64,000 bases of DNA from Flavobacteriaceae bacterium. GTDB taxonomy: Bacteria > Bacteroidota > Bacteroidia > Flavobacteriales > Flavobacteriaceae. This document shows positions 52,674 to 60,474 of the stretch, in pieces. Location of the stretch: assembly GCA_029248405.1 (NCBI GenBank), contig JAQWJJ010000016.1:310001-374000 (forward strand), given 5' to 3'. Position 1 is the first letter of the stretch. Each line of letters opens with the position of its first letter. Below the pieces are notes generated by a model. It ran no database searches and was not told where the DNA came from. It was given only the letters and a program-made list of their open reading frames with translations. The position numbers and the translations under genes are program-made.

Positions 52674-52991
52674 ATGGCTTTAGAAATAACAGATGCCTCT
52701 TTCGAGGAAACAGTACTTAAAAGTGACAAACCGGTTATGGTAGACTTTTGGGCTGCATGGTGCGGTCCTTGCCGTATGGTTGGTCCGATCATAGATGATT
52801 TGAGCAATGAATACGATGGTAAAGCGGTCGTTGGCAAATTAGACGTTGATGCTCATCAAGAATTTGCTGCCAAATATGGTGTGAGAAATATCCCAACTGT
52901 TCTGATTTTCAATCAAGGTGAGGTTGTTGGACGTCAGGTTGGTGTGGCGCCAAAAAATGTATATGCTGAGGCTTTAGACGCTTTGTTGTAA
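52674..52991 (+). CDS. trxA: Thioredoxin
   Basis: The 105-aa protein is a standard thioredoxin with the active site WAAWCGPCRMV near residue 31, the cis-proline segment VRNIPTVLIF near residue 74, and no signal peptide, so it works in the cytosol. It reduces protein disulfides using a thioredoxin reductase. Its own promoter and a strong terminator make it a single-gene unit between dnaE and the DUF58 gene. Confidence 0.98.
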   Translation: MALEITDASFEETVLKSDKPVMVDFWAAWCGPCRMVGPIIDDLSNEYDGKAVVGKLDVDAHQEFAAKYGVRNIPTVLIFNQGEVVGRQVGVAPKNVYAEALDALL

Positions 52992-53010
52992 AACTCAGAC
53001 GCCTCATTTT

Positions 53011-53042
53011 AAAAAAAGACCCTCTGTTGAGGGTCTTTTTTT
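53011..53042 (+). terminator. Intrinsic terminator after trxA
   Basis: GACCCTC (53018-53024) and GAGGGTC (53029-53035) pair around a TGTT loop, with A7 on the 5' side and T7 on the 3' side, so it could also work in reverse. Confidence 0.95.
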
Positions 53043-53092
53043 GTTTATCTTAGGCGTGTACCAGTTTTAAGTGTTGCCTCATCAATTCCTTT

Positions 53093-54022
53093 ATGCCTTT
53101 ACTCAAAAACAACTCAGAAATACAGCAATTTCAAAATTTGGCATTACTTGCACACCAGGTTGTTGAAGGATTTATTTCTGGACTTCATAAAAGTCCTTTT
53201 CACGGTTTTTCGGCTGAATTTGCCGAACACAAGAGTTATAATTCTGGCGAAAGCACCCGATTTATTGATTGGAAGTTATTTGCAAAGACAGATAAGTTGT
53301 ACACCAAGCGCTTCGATGAGGAAACAAACCTCAGGTGTCATTTAGTTTTAGATGCCAGCAGCAGTATGTATTATCCCGCTATGGAGGCTTTGCGTCTGGA
53401 GCAGCTCAATAAAATAGGCTTTTCAGTTTTGGGATGCGCTGCACTAATGAATATGTCAAAAAAGCAACGAGATGCTGTAGGCTTGAGTATTTATGGATCT
53501 AATATTCACCAGCACACTTTAGACAAGTCCAGCGAGCGCCATCATCAAATGCTCTTACAATACCTTAGTGATGCATTGCGGCCCAAGCTTGAATCGGATG
53601 GTACAAAAACGGCAAAACACCTGAATCAATTGGCACAACAATTACCTCAGAGATCTTTGGTGGTTATTTTTAGTGATATGTTGCAAAACCAGCCAAATGC
53701 TGAGGCCATTTTTGATGCACTGCAACATCTAAAATTCAAGAACCACCAGGTGATTTTGATGCATGTCTTTGATGGTAAAAGTGAGGTTTTATTTGATTTT
53801 GATCAAAGGCCCAGAAAGTTTAAGGACGTGGAGACCGGCCAAATTGTTCAGCTTTATCCACAGCAAGTTCAAAGCGCTTATCAATCATCAGTTAAAGCCT
53901 ATTTTAAAACCTTAGAGTTGATCTGTGCACAATATAAAATTCAGTATGTTCCTGCTGATATAAACCTCGGTTTTGCCTCTGTATTTACCCGTTTTTTGGT
54001 GGCTCGACAGAAGTTTGCGTGA
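53093..54022 (+). CDS. DUF58 domain protein (vWA-like)
   Basis: The 309-aa protein has the DUF58 signature AEHKSYNSGESTRFIDWKLFAKTDKLYTKRFDEETN near residue 45, followed by a von Willebrand A-like fold with the MIDAS-like DASSSMYY near residue 93 and a later VVIFSDM strand. DUF58 proteins are often encoded next to MoxR ATPases and thought to work in protein-complex maturation or stress. No MoxR gene is in this window, so it stands alone here. No signal peptide or membrane segment is present. Confidence 0.9.
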   Translation: MPLLKNNSEIQQFQNLALLAHQVVEGFISGLHKSPFHGFSAEFAEHKSYNSGESTRFIDWKLFAKTDKLYTKRFDEETNLRCHLVLDASSSMYYPAMEALRLEQLNKIGFSVLGCAALMNMSKKQRDAVGLSIYGSNIHQHTLDKSSERHHQMLLQYLSDALRPKLESDGTKTAKHLNQLAQQLPQRSLVVIFSDMLQNQPNAEAIFDALQHLKFKNHQVILMHVFDGKSEVLFDFDQRPRKFKDVETGQIVQLYPQQVQSAYQSSVKAYFKTLELICAQYKIQYVPADINLGFASVFTRFLVARQKFA

Positions 54023-54046
54023 CGCATTCATTTTTTGGTTAATTTG

Positions 54047-54077
54047 TTTGTGAAAATAAAAATGCGGTGTATATTTG
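54047..54077 (+). promoter_or_regulatory. Consensus promoter of tRNA-Asp with palindromic flanks
   Basis: TTTG (54047-54050), exactly 19 bp, then TATATTTG (54070-54077): the best match to the Bacteroidota promoter in this window. The -7 box is flanked by perfect inverted arms GCGGTG (54064-54069) and CACCGC (54079-54084). Transcription should start near 54084, giving a leader of about 65 nt that folds into two further hairpins (54111-54124 and 54126-54140). Confidence 0.85.
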
Positions 54078-54150
54078 CCACCGCTCAAATGAGTAACAAT
54101 TACTGTAATTTCCACTGTAGTGGAACTCTCGTAAAAGAGATTGGTCAATT

Positions 54151-54224
54151 GGTCTGGTAGTTCAGTTGGTTAGAATACCTGCCTGTCACGCAGGGGGTCG
54201 CGAGTTCGAGTCTCGTCCAGACCG
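54151..54224 (+). tRNA. tRNA-Asp (anticodon GTC)
   Basis: The 74-nt gene folds as a full cloverleaf: acceptor GGTCTGG (54151-54157) with CCAGACC (54217-54223) and discriminator G at 54224. The anticodon stem CCTGC/GCAGG surrounds the loop CTGTCAC with anticodon GTC at 54185-54187. The T arm is CGAG/CTCG with the TTCGAGT loop. CCA is not encoded. It is transcribed from its own promoter and followed by an intrinsic terminator at 54309-54336. Confidence 0.98.
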
Positions 54225-54308
54225 CAACGTATTCACAAAAGTGAGTATTTAAAATGTTGTGTTGAGTCACTTAAATGTGACTTGTGGTTTAGAAATAGAC
54301 CAATGAGA

Positions 54309-54336
54309 AGCTTTTCCGTTTGGAAGGGCTTTTTTT
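54309..54336 (+). terminator. Intrinsic terminator of tRNA-Asp
   Basis: AGCTTTTCC (54309-54317) pairs with GGAAGGGCT (54322-54330) using two G-U pairs and a GTTT loop, followed by a T tract to 54336. Confidence 0.85.
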
Positions 54337-54339
54337 GTT

Positions 54340-54347
54340 TAAATTTG
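54340..54347 (+). promoter_or_regulatory. TAAATTTG promoter box abutting the start of the secreted propeller gene
   Basis: A full TAnnTTTG match ending 3 bp before the ATG at 54351, directly after the tRNA terminator. The mRNA would be leaderless. Confidence 0.5.
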
Positions 54348-54350
54348 GCC

Positions 54351-56375
54351 ATGCGATTAATTCTTCATGCCGTTTTGGTGCTCTTTTTGACTCAAGGAAC
54401 ACTCATTGCTCAGTGGCAAAGTATAAATTCCCCGCCAGGAGGTTACATTAGAGATATGATTCAGGTGGGGACTACGATTTACGCGGCCTCAGGTGGTGGA
54501 GTGCTGTATTCACAAGACCAAGGCTCGAGTTGGTCTTGGGTCAACACTGGTTTAAGTAGCCACGATACTAAGTGCCTTGTTGAGATTCAAGACACTGTTT
54601 ATGTAGGTACGGATTATGGTTTATTTCGTTGGTTTCCCACTGAAGAGACTTGGCAGTCGGCTGGATCTGAACTTTTAGGCAAGTATGTAAAAGATGTGTT
54701 ATTGCTCAATAACGTCATGATTGTGGGTACTTATGGAGAGGGGATCTATCGATCTACTGATTTTGGGGCAACTTGGAGTTTGGCAATCAATGGGTTTACA
54801 GCCAATAATGTCTATTTCTTTGAAACTGACGGGAGTCGGATTTATGCGGGCACCTATAAATCTGGCTTATTTGCCTCTGATGACTTAGGGCTAAATTGGG
54901 TGCCTATTAACAATGGACTGCCCGAGCTGGATATTATGGCGGTCCATAGCTTTCAAAATAAAATTTTTGCTGCTACACTCAATTCTGGGGTATTTGTCTC
55001 TGTCGATCAAGGTAATCAGTGGGTGCCTTTAGGAATAAATTTGCCGTCCATTAAGTTTTTTGATCATCGCGGTTCAAGGCTTTACGCAGTGGGTCTATCA
55101 GGAGTTCACGTTTCTGATGATCAGGGTGACACTTGGTCTGTTTTCAATCAAGGGCTGAGTGAAAATTCACTGTGGTCCTGCCTCAGTGGTGCTGATTATT
55201 TTTACATAGGAGGAAAAAGTGGACGGATTTATCGCAGAAATTATGATGCGGACCCGTGGGAAGCCTCGAGTACCCTTTCCTTCAATCCCCCAATAGGCAC
55301 CATAGGATTCAGTGGTAATCAAATGTTAGTAGGCAGCAGCGGATCAGGGTTTTTTGCTACAAGTTCAGGGGGGAATCAATGGAGTCGTATCAGCAGTATT
55401 TGGACTGTAGAAAATAGAAGTATGCTCACCTGGGACAATAAGGTCTTAGTGGGAACAGATTTATTAGGGGCATTTAAATCTGTGGATAATGGATGGACTT
55501 TTAATGCGGCTAATTCTGGTCTTGAGGCAATTTGGGTGGAGTGTTTTTCTTTAAATCAAAACATTTTATTAGCGGGGACAAGGGATGCTGGAATTTTCCG
55601 ATCGGATAATGAGGCATCGAGTTGGTCGACCCAAACTACCGGCCTGAGCGAGTCATCGGTTATTGATTTAGACAGTTATTTAAATGATTATATAGCCTTG
55701 TTTTCTCAAGGGATTTATCGCTCAAGCGATACAGGTTTTAGCTGGGAGCCGCTCTCCAATGAAATGCCTGTGGCGGATCCTGTAGGCGTTGAGGTGCTTG
55801 ACGATCGATTATGGTTGGCGGGGCGTCAATCTGGAGTTCAAACGTGGGATTTGATCAGTCAAACTTGGGCGGATCAGAGTCAGGGATTACCAGCCCAGAC
55901 CCATGTACGCGTATTAAAAGTGCATCTAGGGGTGCTGTGGTTAGGGACCGATAGTGGGCGCTTATATTGGTGGAATGAGACCATCGGCGGTTGGTCAGCC
56001 GTTTTTAACCTAAACCTCAATAGCCCGATTATTGCGATTGAATCCAATCAGGACCGCCTCTATTTAGGGACCAGTTCAGGGGAAATTTGGGTCAATGATT
56101 TAGCACAAATCTTGGCAGCTCCTTGGTTAACGGGGCGCTCGGATAAACTTTTTATCTGGCCAAATCCAGTAAAGGATTCCTTTGAAATTTTTGGCTTGAA
56201 TCGCACAGAAATACTCAAAGTAGTACTTTACAATAGGTCAGGGCAGTTAATACACGCCAATAAAGATGTCCTAGGGCGCTACTTGATGTCAGGCTTACCT
56301 GTGGGATTATATATCGCCGAGGTACAGACCCGATACGGAAAACACAGGCTTAAAATCTTAAAATCAAATGAATAG
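54351..56375 (+). CDS. Secreted Asp-box beta-propeller protein with T9SS sorting domain
   Basis: The 674-aa protein begins with a signal peptide (MRLILHAVLVLFLTQGTLIAQ) and contains about nine Asp-box/YCF48-like repeats of the form G-x-x-x-S-x-D-x-G-x-x-W (for example GIYRSTDFGATWS, GLFASDDLGLNW, GVFVSVDQGNQW, GIYRSSDTGFSW). These should fold into one or two beta-propellers. It ends with a T9SS sorting domain from WPNPVKDSFEIFG to HRLKILKS. Starts further upstream are excluded because they lie in the tRNA terminator. Such propellers bind glycans or proteins on the cell surface; no catalytic sialidase residues are obvious. It is monocistronic. Confidence 0.88.
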   Translation: MRLILHAVLVLFLTQGTLIAQWQSINSPPGGYIRDMIQVGTTIYAASGGGVLYSQDQGSSWSWVNTGLSSHDTKCLVEIQDTVYVGTDYGLFRWFPTEETWQSAGSELLGKYVKDVLLLNNVMIVGTYGEGIYRSTDFGATWSLAINGFTANNVYFFETDGSRIYAGTYKSGLFASDDLGLNWVPINNGLPELDIMAVHSFQNKIFAATLNSGVFVSVDQGNQWVPLGINLPSIKFFDHRGSRLYAVGLSGVHVSDDQGDTWSVFNQGLSENSLWSCLSGADYFYIGGKSGRIYRRNYDADPWEASSTLSFNPPIGTIGFSGNQMLVGSSGSGFFATSSGGNQWSRISSIWTVENRSMLTWDNKVLVGTDLLGAFKSVDNGWTFNAANSGLEAIWVECFSLNQNILLAGTRDAGIFRSDNEASSWSTQTTGLSESSVIDLDSYLNDYIALFSQGIYRSSDTGFSWEPLSNEMPVADPVGVEVLDDRLWLAGRQSGVQTWDLISQTWADQSQGLPAQTHVRVLKVHLGVLWLGTDSGRLYWWNETIGGWSAVFNLNLNSPIIAIESNQDRLYLGTSSGEIWVNDLAQILAAPWLTGRSDKLFIWPNPVKDSFEIFGLNRTEILKVVLYNRSGQLIHANKDVLGRYLMSGLPVGLYIAEVQTRYGKHRLKILKSNE

Positions 56376-56391
56376 GGCATCTAAGCCCTGC

Positions 56392-58890
56392 TTAACCTTG
56401 ACCACTCATAGATTGCGGAAGCTGAATCATAAATGTTGTTCCCTGCCCCACTTGAGATTCTAACGACACCTTCCCACCATAGGATTCGATGATTTTTTTA
56501 ACGATGGACAGGCCAATTCCATTTGAATCTGCATTGTTATTGAGTTTTTGAAAGATTTCAAATACATGATGTGCTGATTCTTCAGGTATGCCAATGCCAT
56601 TGTCTTGTATTTCGAATTCAAAAAAACTGAGCACCTCACTGCAACGCACTGTCACCCGAGACGCTCTATTGGGGTCTCTGTATTTACAGGCATTATCTAA
56701 GATGTTCTGAAAAACCTGCAGGGCTTTAGTTTCATTGAGCAAAAGTTGAGGCAACGTCCCTTCTATTTGAATTTTGGAATCGGGGTAAATCTTTTTGAGA
56801 TCGCTGATTAAATGATTGACTAAATGATTGAGGTCAACCATTATTTCTGGAGCCAATTCTTTTTTGAGTTCCGAATACCTTAAGGTATCTGATATGATTT
56901 TCTCCATTTTTAACAAGGAATCGTCGACAATTTCTAAATAAGAAAAACTCATTTCGTCTAAGTTCTGTGTGTTATCCTCTTTGAGCCATGCCATGGCGGC
57001 AGATATAGACCTTAATGGAGTTTTGAGGTCATGTGATACGACGTGCGCATAATTACTTAATTCGTCATTACTTGCCGTTAAATCTTTAATGAGGTCTTCT
57101 CGAAGGGCTTCTAATTCTTTGAGTTTAGTGATGTCGAGATGAACACCAACAGAGCCGATCACATTTCCTTTAATGTCTCGGTTTGGTCCGCCACTAACCA
57201 GCATGTAACGTTCCTCTTTATTTTTTGTCCGATACTTTATTTCATAAATATTGGATTCACCGTCAATTCTTTTGGCATTCATGGTCTTGATGCGCTCGGC
57301 CTCAGGTTCACTAACCAATACTTCGTAGCCTATTTTTCCGATGAGCTCATGCTCGAGATATTGGGTCATGCTGCAAAAGGCATTATTGGCGGTCAAAATT
57401 CTATCGTCGTTATCCACCTCTAACAAACCTAATTCCATATTGGCGATAATTTGGGCATATTTCTGCCGTTCGAAGCTGATATTGGCGTTGAATCTATGCT
57501 CTATTGTATTGTCAACATAGCTCCATAAATGCCCGTCAAGAACACTATTATTGATAATTGGTCTGTAGGACCGCTCTATCATTCGGCCATCCTTGCCAAA
57601 TAATAATTCGCGATCTATTGGGACTTGTGCCTCAAGTATCGCATCGACTCTTGGAGAAAATTCATTTTGGGATTCAAATTTTGGCGACAAAATGGATCGG
57701 GCATATTGGCAGTCCATACCGACAACATCATTTATGCTGACGTCCAAATCAAAAAGATCAAGAAATTTTTGATTGACGTATTTGATTTTGCCATCGGTTC
57801 CTTCATAAACAACGGCCTGGTTGAAGTTCTCCACAATCATTTGAAGGCGTTCTGTCGAGGTTTGGATTTTTTTGTCCTTTAAAGTATTCTCGTATTGAAT
57901 AACAGCATTTCGGATGCGCAGTCCGATATACGAACCTATCTTGGTTAAGAATGCAAACTGTTCTTCGTTGTAGTGGTTCTTATCAATCGCCTCAGAATCA
58001 ATAATACCTATGAGTTGATCTTCTAAAATGATTGGAATAGTAATCGAAGAAAAACGCCGTTCTTTATCGACAATATACTCAGGAACTAAAGAGGTGTCAT
58101 GAATGATCCTTCCAACCATCGATTGAGCGACACCGCCGACGACACCTTCTCCAAAATTCAGAACCAAAGGTTGGTCTACCGTGCCATTCTGAGCGGATTT
58201 GTGTGCAGCACTGGCGACCTGAATCAGCTTGTTTTCGATATGGGCATAAAAAATGACATCATCCGAACTGAGGTATTGGCTCATCGAATTGACCATGGCC
58301 CAGCCGATGTCAAAAATATTGTCTTTAGATAAAATGTCCTGAAAAATTTCTTTTTCGAGCTTGTCAATGCGTTTATTTTCCTTGGCCAACTTTTTAAGTC
58401 CTTCTTCTTCGGTCACATCATGGCAAATTGTTTGGATGGCCGCAATTTCTCCATCGGGAGATTTGAGGATTCTTGCCTTAATTTTTGCGATCTTAAAGTT
58501 TCCATTTTGAGAGGTAAAAGGAAAAAGTACTGCTTGAGATTGCTCTGTTTTGACCAGGCGGTTAATGAATTTAAAAAGGCGCTCGCTGTTGACGGATTGA
58601 AAGTCGTTAATGTGCGCCAACTTATTACTGTCGGCCATGTCAATCAGATCATAGGCCGCCTTATTTATTTTTAAGATATTGCCCTCAAGGTCAATGACTA
58701 CCACTGCATCAATCAGATCCTCAAGTAAATGATTAGAGGAAATTTCTTGTTTGAGGAGCTCGTTGCTTAACTCAAGATTATCCACATAGAGCGTCCGAAT
58801 TCTGTCTTCAACAATTTTTTCTGCTTTTTGTTTTGCGAGTTTTTCTCGGGCTAGGGCACGCCTTAATATGTCTATTTCGCTATTGCTCAT
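56392..58890 (-). CDS. Multi-PAS/GAF soluble histidine kinase, partner of H-NOX
   Basis: The 832-aa kinase has no membrane segment. In order I see an N-terminal coiled coil (residues 1-55), a PAS domain (about 58-165), a GAF domain (185-335, ending with LTKIGSYIGLRIRNAV), two more PAS domains (355-470 and 480-600), a HisKA domain with the phosphoacceptor in YAHVVSHDLKTPLRS near residue 625, and an ATPase domain with DNGIGIPEES and NGIGLSIVKKI. It overlaps the H-NOX gene by 11 bp, and a response regulator precedes that. By analogy with HnoX/HnoK pairs, NO-bound H-NOX should modulate its autophosphorylation. Confidence 0.93.
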   Translation of the reverse strand: MSNSEIDILRRALAREKLAKQKAEKIVEDRIRTLYVDNLELSNELLKQEISSNHLLEDLIDAVVVIDLEGNILKINKAAYDLIDMADSNKLAHINDFQSVNSERLFKFINRLVKTEQSQAVLFPFTSQNGNFKIAKIKARILKSPDGEIAAIQTICHDVTEEEGLKKLAKENKRIDKLEKEIFQDILSKDNIFDIGWAMVNSMSQYLSSDDVIFYAHIENKLIQVASAAHKSAQNGTVDQPLVLNFGEGVVGGVAQSMVGRIIHDTSLVPEYIVDKERRFSSITIPIILEDQLIGIIDSEAIDKNHYNEEQFAFLTKIGSYIGLRIRNAVIQYENTLKDKKIQTSTERLQMIVENFNQAVVYEGTDGKIKYVNQKFLDLFDLDVSINDVVGMDCQYARSILSPKFESQNEFSPRVDAILEAQVPIDRELLFGKDGRMIERSYRPIINNSVLDGHLWSYVDNTIEHRFNANISFERQKYAQIIANMELGLLEVDNDDRILTANNAFCSMTQYLEHELIGKIGYEVLVSEPEAERIKTMNAKRIDGESNIYEIKYRTKNKEERYMLVSGGPNRDIKGNVIGSVGVHLDITKLKELEALREDLIKDLTASNDELSNYAHVVSHDLKTPLRSISAAMAWLKEDNTQNLDEMSFSYLEIVDDSLLKMEKIISDTLRYSELKKELAPEIMVDLNHLVNHLISDLKKIYPDSKIQIEGTLPQLLLNETKALQVFQNILDNACKYRDPNRASRVTVRCSEVLSFFEFEIQDNGIGIPEESAHHVFEIFQKLNNNADSNGIGLSIVKKIIESYGGKVSLESQVGQGTTFMIQLPQSMSGQG

Positions 58891-59425
58891 GAATTTCAAT
58901 GGTGAATTGGGTGGTATGGTCTTGATTAGTGAGTTTCTCCATACTGATCGACCCTTGCTTATTAAAATGACCCAAGGTTTCTTTGATCAGTCCAATGGCG
59001 AAATGCGCCAATTCACGCTGGGAGGTGTAATTGATGACCAACTTATTTTTGGTTTGAAGGACATTGGTGAAGTTGGGCAATTCAGCGTCCTCATAAAGCT
59101 TCCGAACTTCTATATGAATGTGATTTTCTATACCAGCGATCAGATCTAGAGGATTGGAATAGTCGGTAATGATGTAATCGTGCCGTGTGATCAGATGGGG
59201 GAAAACGAACCTTCCAAAGCCCTCTAAAAGATCTTCTAAAGGGATTTGTTTTTTTTCTGACACTGCACTGACAAGAGCAACGAGCTCACTAAAAGCATAG
59301 CTTTCATAAGCTACATATATTCCTTTGGAGGGCAGATCAATTTCAGTGAGCAACTCATCTACCAACGCTAAACCGAACGATTCTTCAACATAATCGGTCA
59401 AATAACTGAAGATAAATCCTTTCAT
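58880..59425 (-). CDS. H-NOX heme nitric oxide/oxygen-binding protein
   Basis: The 181-aa stand-alone H-NOX (HNOB) domain has the typical N-terminus MKGFIFSYLTDYVEESFGLALVDELL, a proximal haem ligand at His104 (ENHIHIEVRKLY), and the invariant haem-propionate motif Tyr133-x-Ser135-x-Arg137 (NYTSQRELAHFAIGLI). These match the T. tengcongensis H-NOX pattern (His102, Tyr131, Ser133, Arg135). Facultative anaerobes use such proteins to sense NO at picomolar to nanomolar levels. It lies between a response regulator (4-bp overlap) and a histidine kinase (11-bp overlap), so the three form one signalling operon. Confidence 0.95.
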   Translation of the reverse strand: MKGFIFSYLTDYVEESFGLALVDELLTEIDLPSKGIYVAYESYAFSELVALVSAVSEKKQIPLEDLLEGFGRFVFPHLITRHDYIITDYSNPLDLIAGIENHIHIEVRKLYEDAELPNFTNVLQTKNKLVINYTSQRELAHFAIGLIKETLGHFNKQGSISMEKLTNQDHTTQFTIEIHEQ

Positions 59426-59829
59426 AATTTATTGATTTGTTCTGACTGCGACCAATAGGCTAAAATGATTTGCAGATTTGATTTATACTGGGCATAATCC
59501 ACACTTTTGACAAAATACCCGGCGATGCCTAATTGCCTACAAGCCTCAACATCAGCTTTGTTGTTTGAGGTAGTGTGCACAACTACTGGAATATTTTTGA
59601 AGACATCGTGATTGGAGGTTATTTTCAGAAATTCAACACCATTCATTTTAGGCATGTTCAAATCTAAGAGGATGAAATCAGGAAGACTTTCTGGATGATT
59701 TTTGAGAAAGTCAAGTCCTTCTTCTCCATTTTCTGAAATATAGATTTCGACAGTATCTTGGGCAGCCCCAAAAATTTTCTTGATGCCTAATTGTGCAATT
59801 TTGTCATCTTCAATCACTAAAATCTTCAT
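59422..59829 (-). CDS. Single-domain response regulator
   Basis: A 135-aa CheY-like receiver with acidic pocket Glu7-Asp8-Asp9, phosphoacceptor Asp56 (FILLDLNMPKMNG), Thr in VVHTTSNN and Lys in FVKSVD. It has no output domain, so it must act through protein contacts or as a phosphate relay. It is the first gene of the minus-strand operon with H-NOX and the multi-PAS kinase, overlapping H-NOX by 4 bp (ATGA). No TAnnTTTG box is visible upstream. Confidence 0.94.
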   Translation of the reverse strand: MKILVIEDDKIAQLGIKKIFGAAQDTVEIYISENGEEGLDFLKNHPESLPDFILLDLNMPKMNGVEFLKITSNHDVFKNIPVVVHTTSNNKADVEACRQLGIAGYFVKSVDYAQYKSNLQIILAYWSQSEQINKL

Positions 59830-59952
59830 AAATTCGTTTATTAAAGCGATTAAACCTTCAGTTAAATTCGTGATACAAGATAATAAAAAGTAAAACTTAT
59901 CTTGAGGAATTCTCTGAATAATTATGCCGCAGTGATAAAAGAATGAGGGCAG

Positions 59953-59960
59953 TAACTTTG
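59953..59960 (+). promoter_or_regulatory. TAACTTTG promoter box for the small lipoprotein gene
   Basis: A full TAnnTTTG match 35 bp before the ATG at 59996, in the divergent gap with the H-NOX operon. Confidence 0.5.
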
Positions 59961-59995
59961 CTCAGCGTTCCATGTTTTTTAGTCTGTTTTGAGCA

Positions 59996-60463
59996 ATGAG
60001 AATAACTCTAAATATATTGTGCTTTTTGGTTTGCTGCAGTTGCGATCTAGTGATTAAGCAGCGCATCAATCTCGAGGATACCCTAGCCATTGAGCTTGCA
60101 GAAATCGATTGGCAAAGTGTGGATACTTATCCAACCTTTGGGGTTTGCAGTGCGGTTCTGGAAAAAGAAGATCAGGAGGTTTGTTTCCTCTCAGTCATCA
60201 CCCAAAGCATACAAAAATTCGTGACCCAAGAAACAAGCTTGTCTCTACAAAAAGGACAACAGCGGGTTGGTGTTTCTATAATGGTGTCTGCTGATGGCCT
60301 GCCTAGATTAAAATTTGATGAAGCATTCGTGGATCAATATCCCGAATTGCAAGCCATTGCAGAAAAAAGCCAAAATGATCTTGCAGGACAGGAGCTGACT
60401 CCAGCAATTAAGCGCGGATTGCCCGTCCAAATTAGTTATGCTTTTGAGTTGACCTTAAAATAA
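59996..60463 (+). CDS. Putative lipoprotein of unknown family
   Basis: This 155-aa protein starts with a short signal peptide and a cysteine-rich lipobox region (CFLVCCSCD, modification likely at Cys13, Cys14 or Cys16). The mature part has a conserved-looking IDWQSVDTYPTFGVCSAVLEKEDQEVCF block with two Cys that may form a disulfide, and a C-terminal VQISYAFEL strand that looks like a TonB C-terminal-type beta segment. I do not recognise the family with certainty. It converges on the GT2 gene. Confidence 0.72.
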   Translation: MRITLNILCFLVCCSCDLVIKQRINLEDTLAIELAEIDWQSVDTYPTFGVCSAVLEKEDQEVCFLSVITQSIQKFVTQETSLSLQKGQQRVGVSIMVSADGLPRLKFDEAFVDQYPELQAIAEKSQNDLAGQELTPAIKRGLPVQISYAFELTLK

Positions 60464-60474
60464 ATAGGGGTTGT

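Noticed and set aside
54282-54350. Longer N-terminus for the Asp-box propeller protein
   Set aside because: It would translate through the tRNA terminator and place 23 residues before a good signal peptide.
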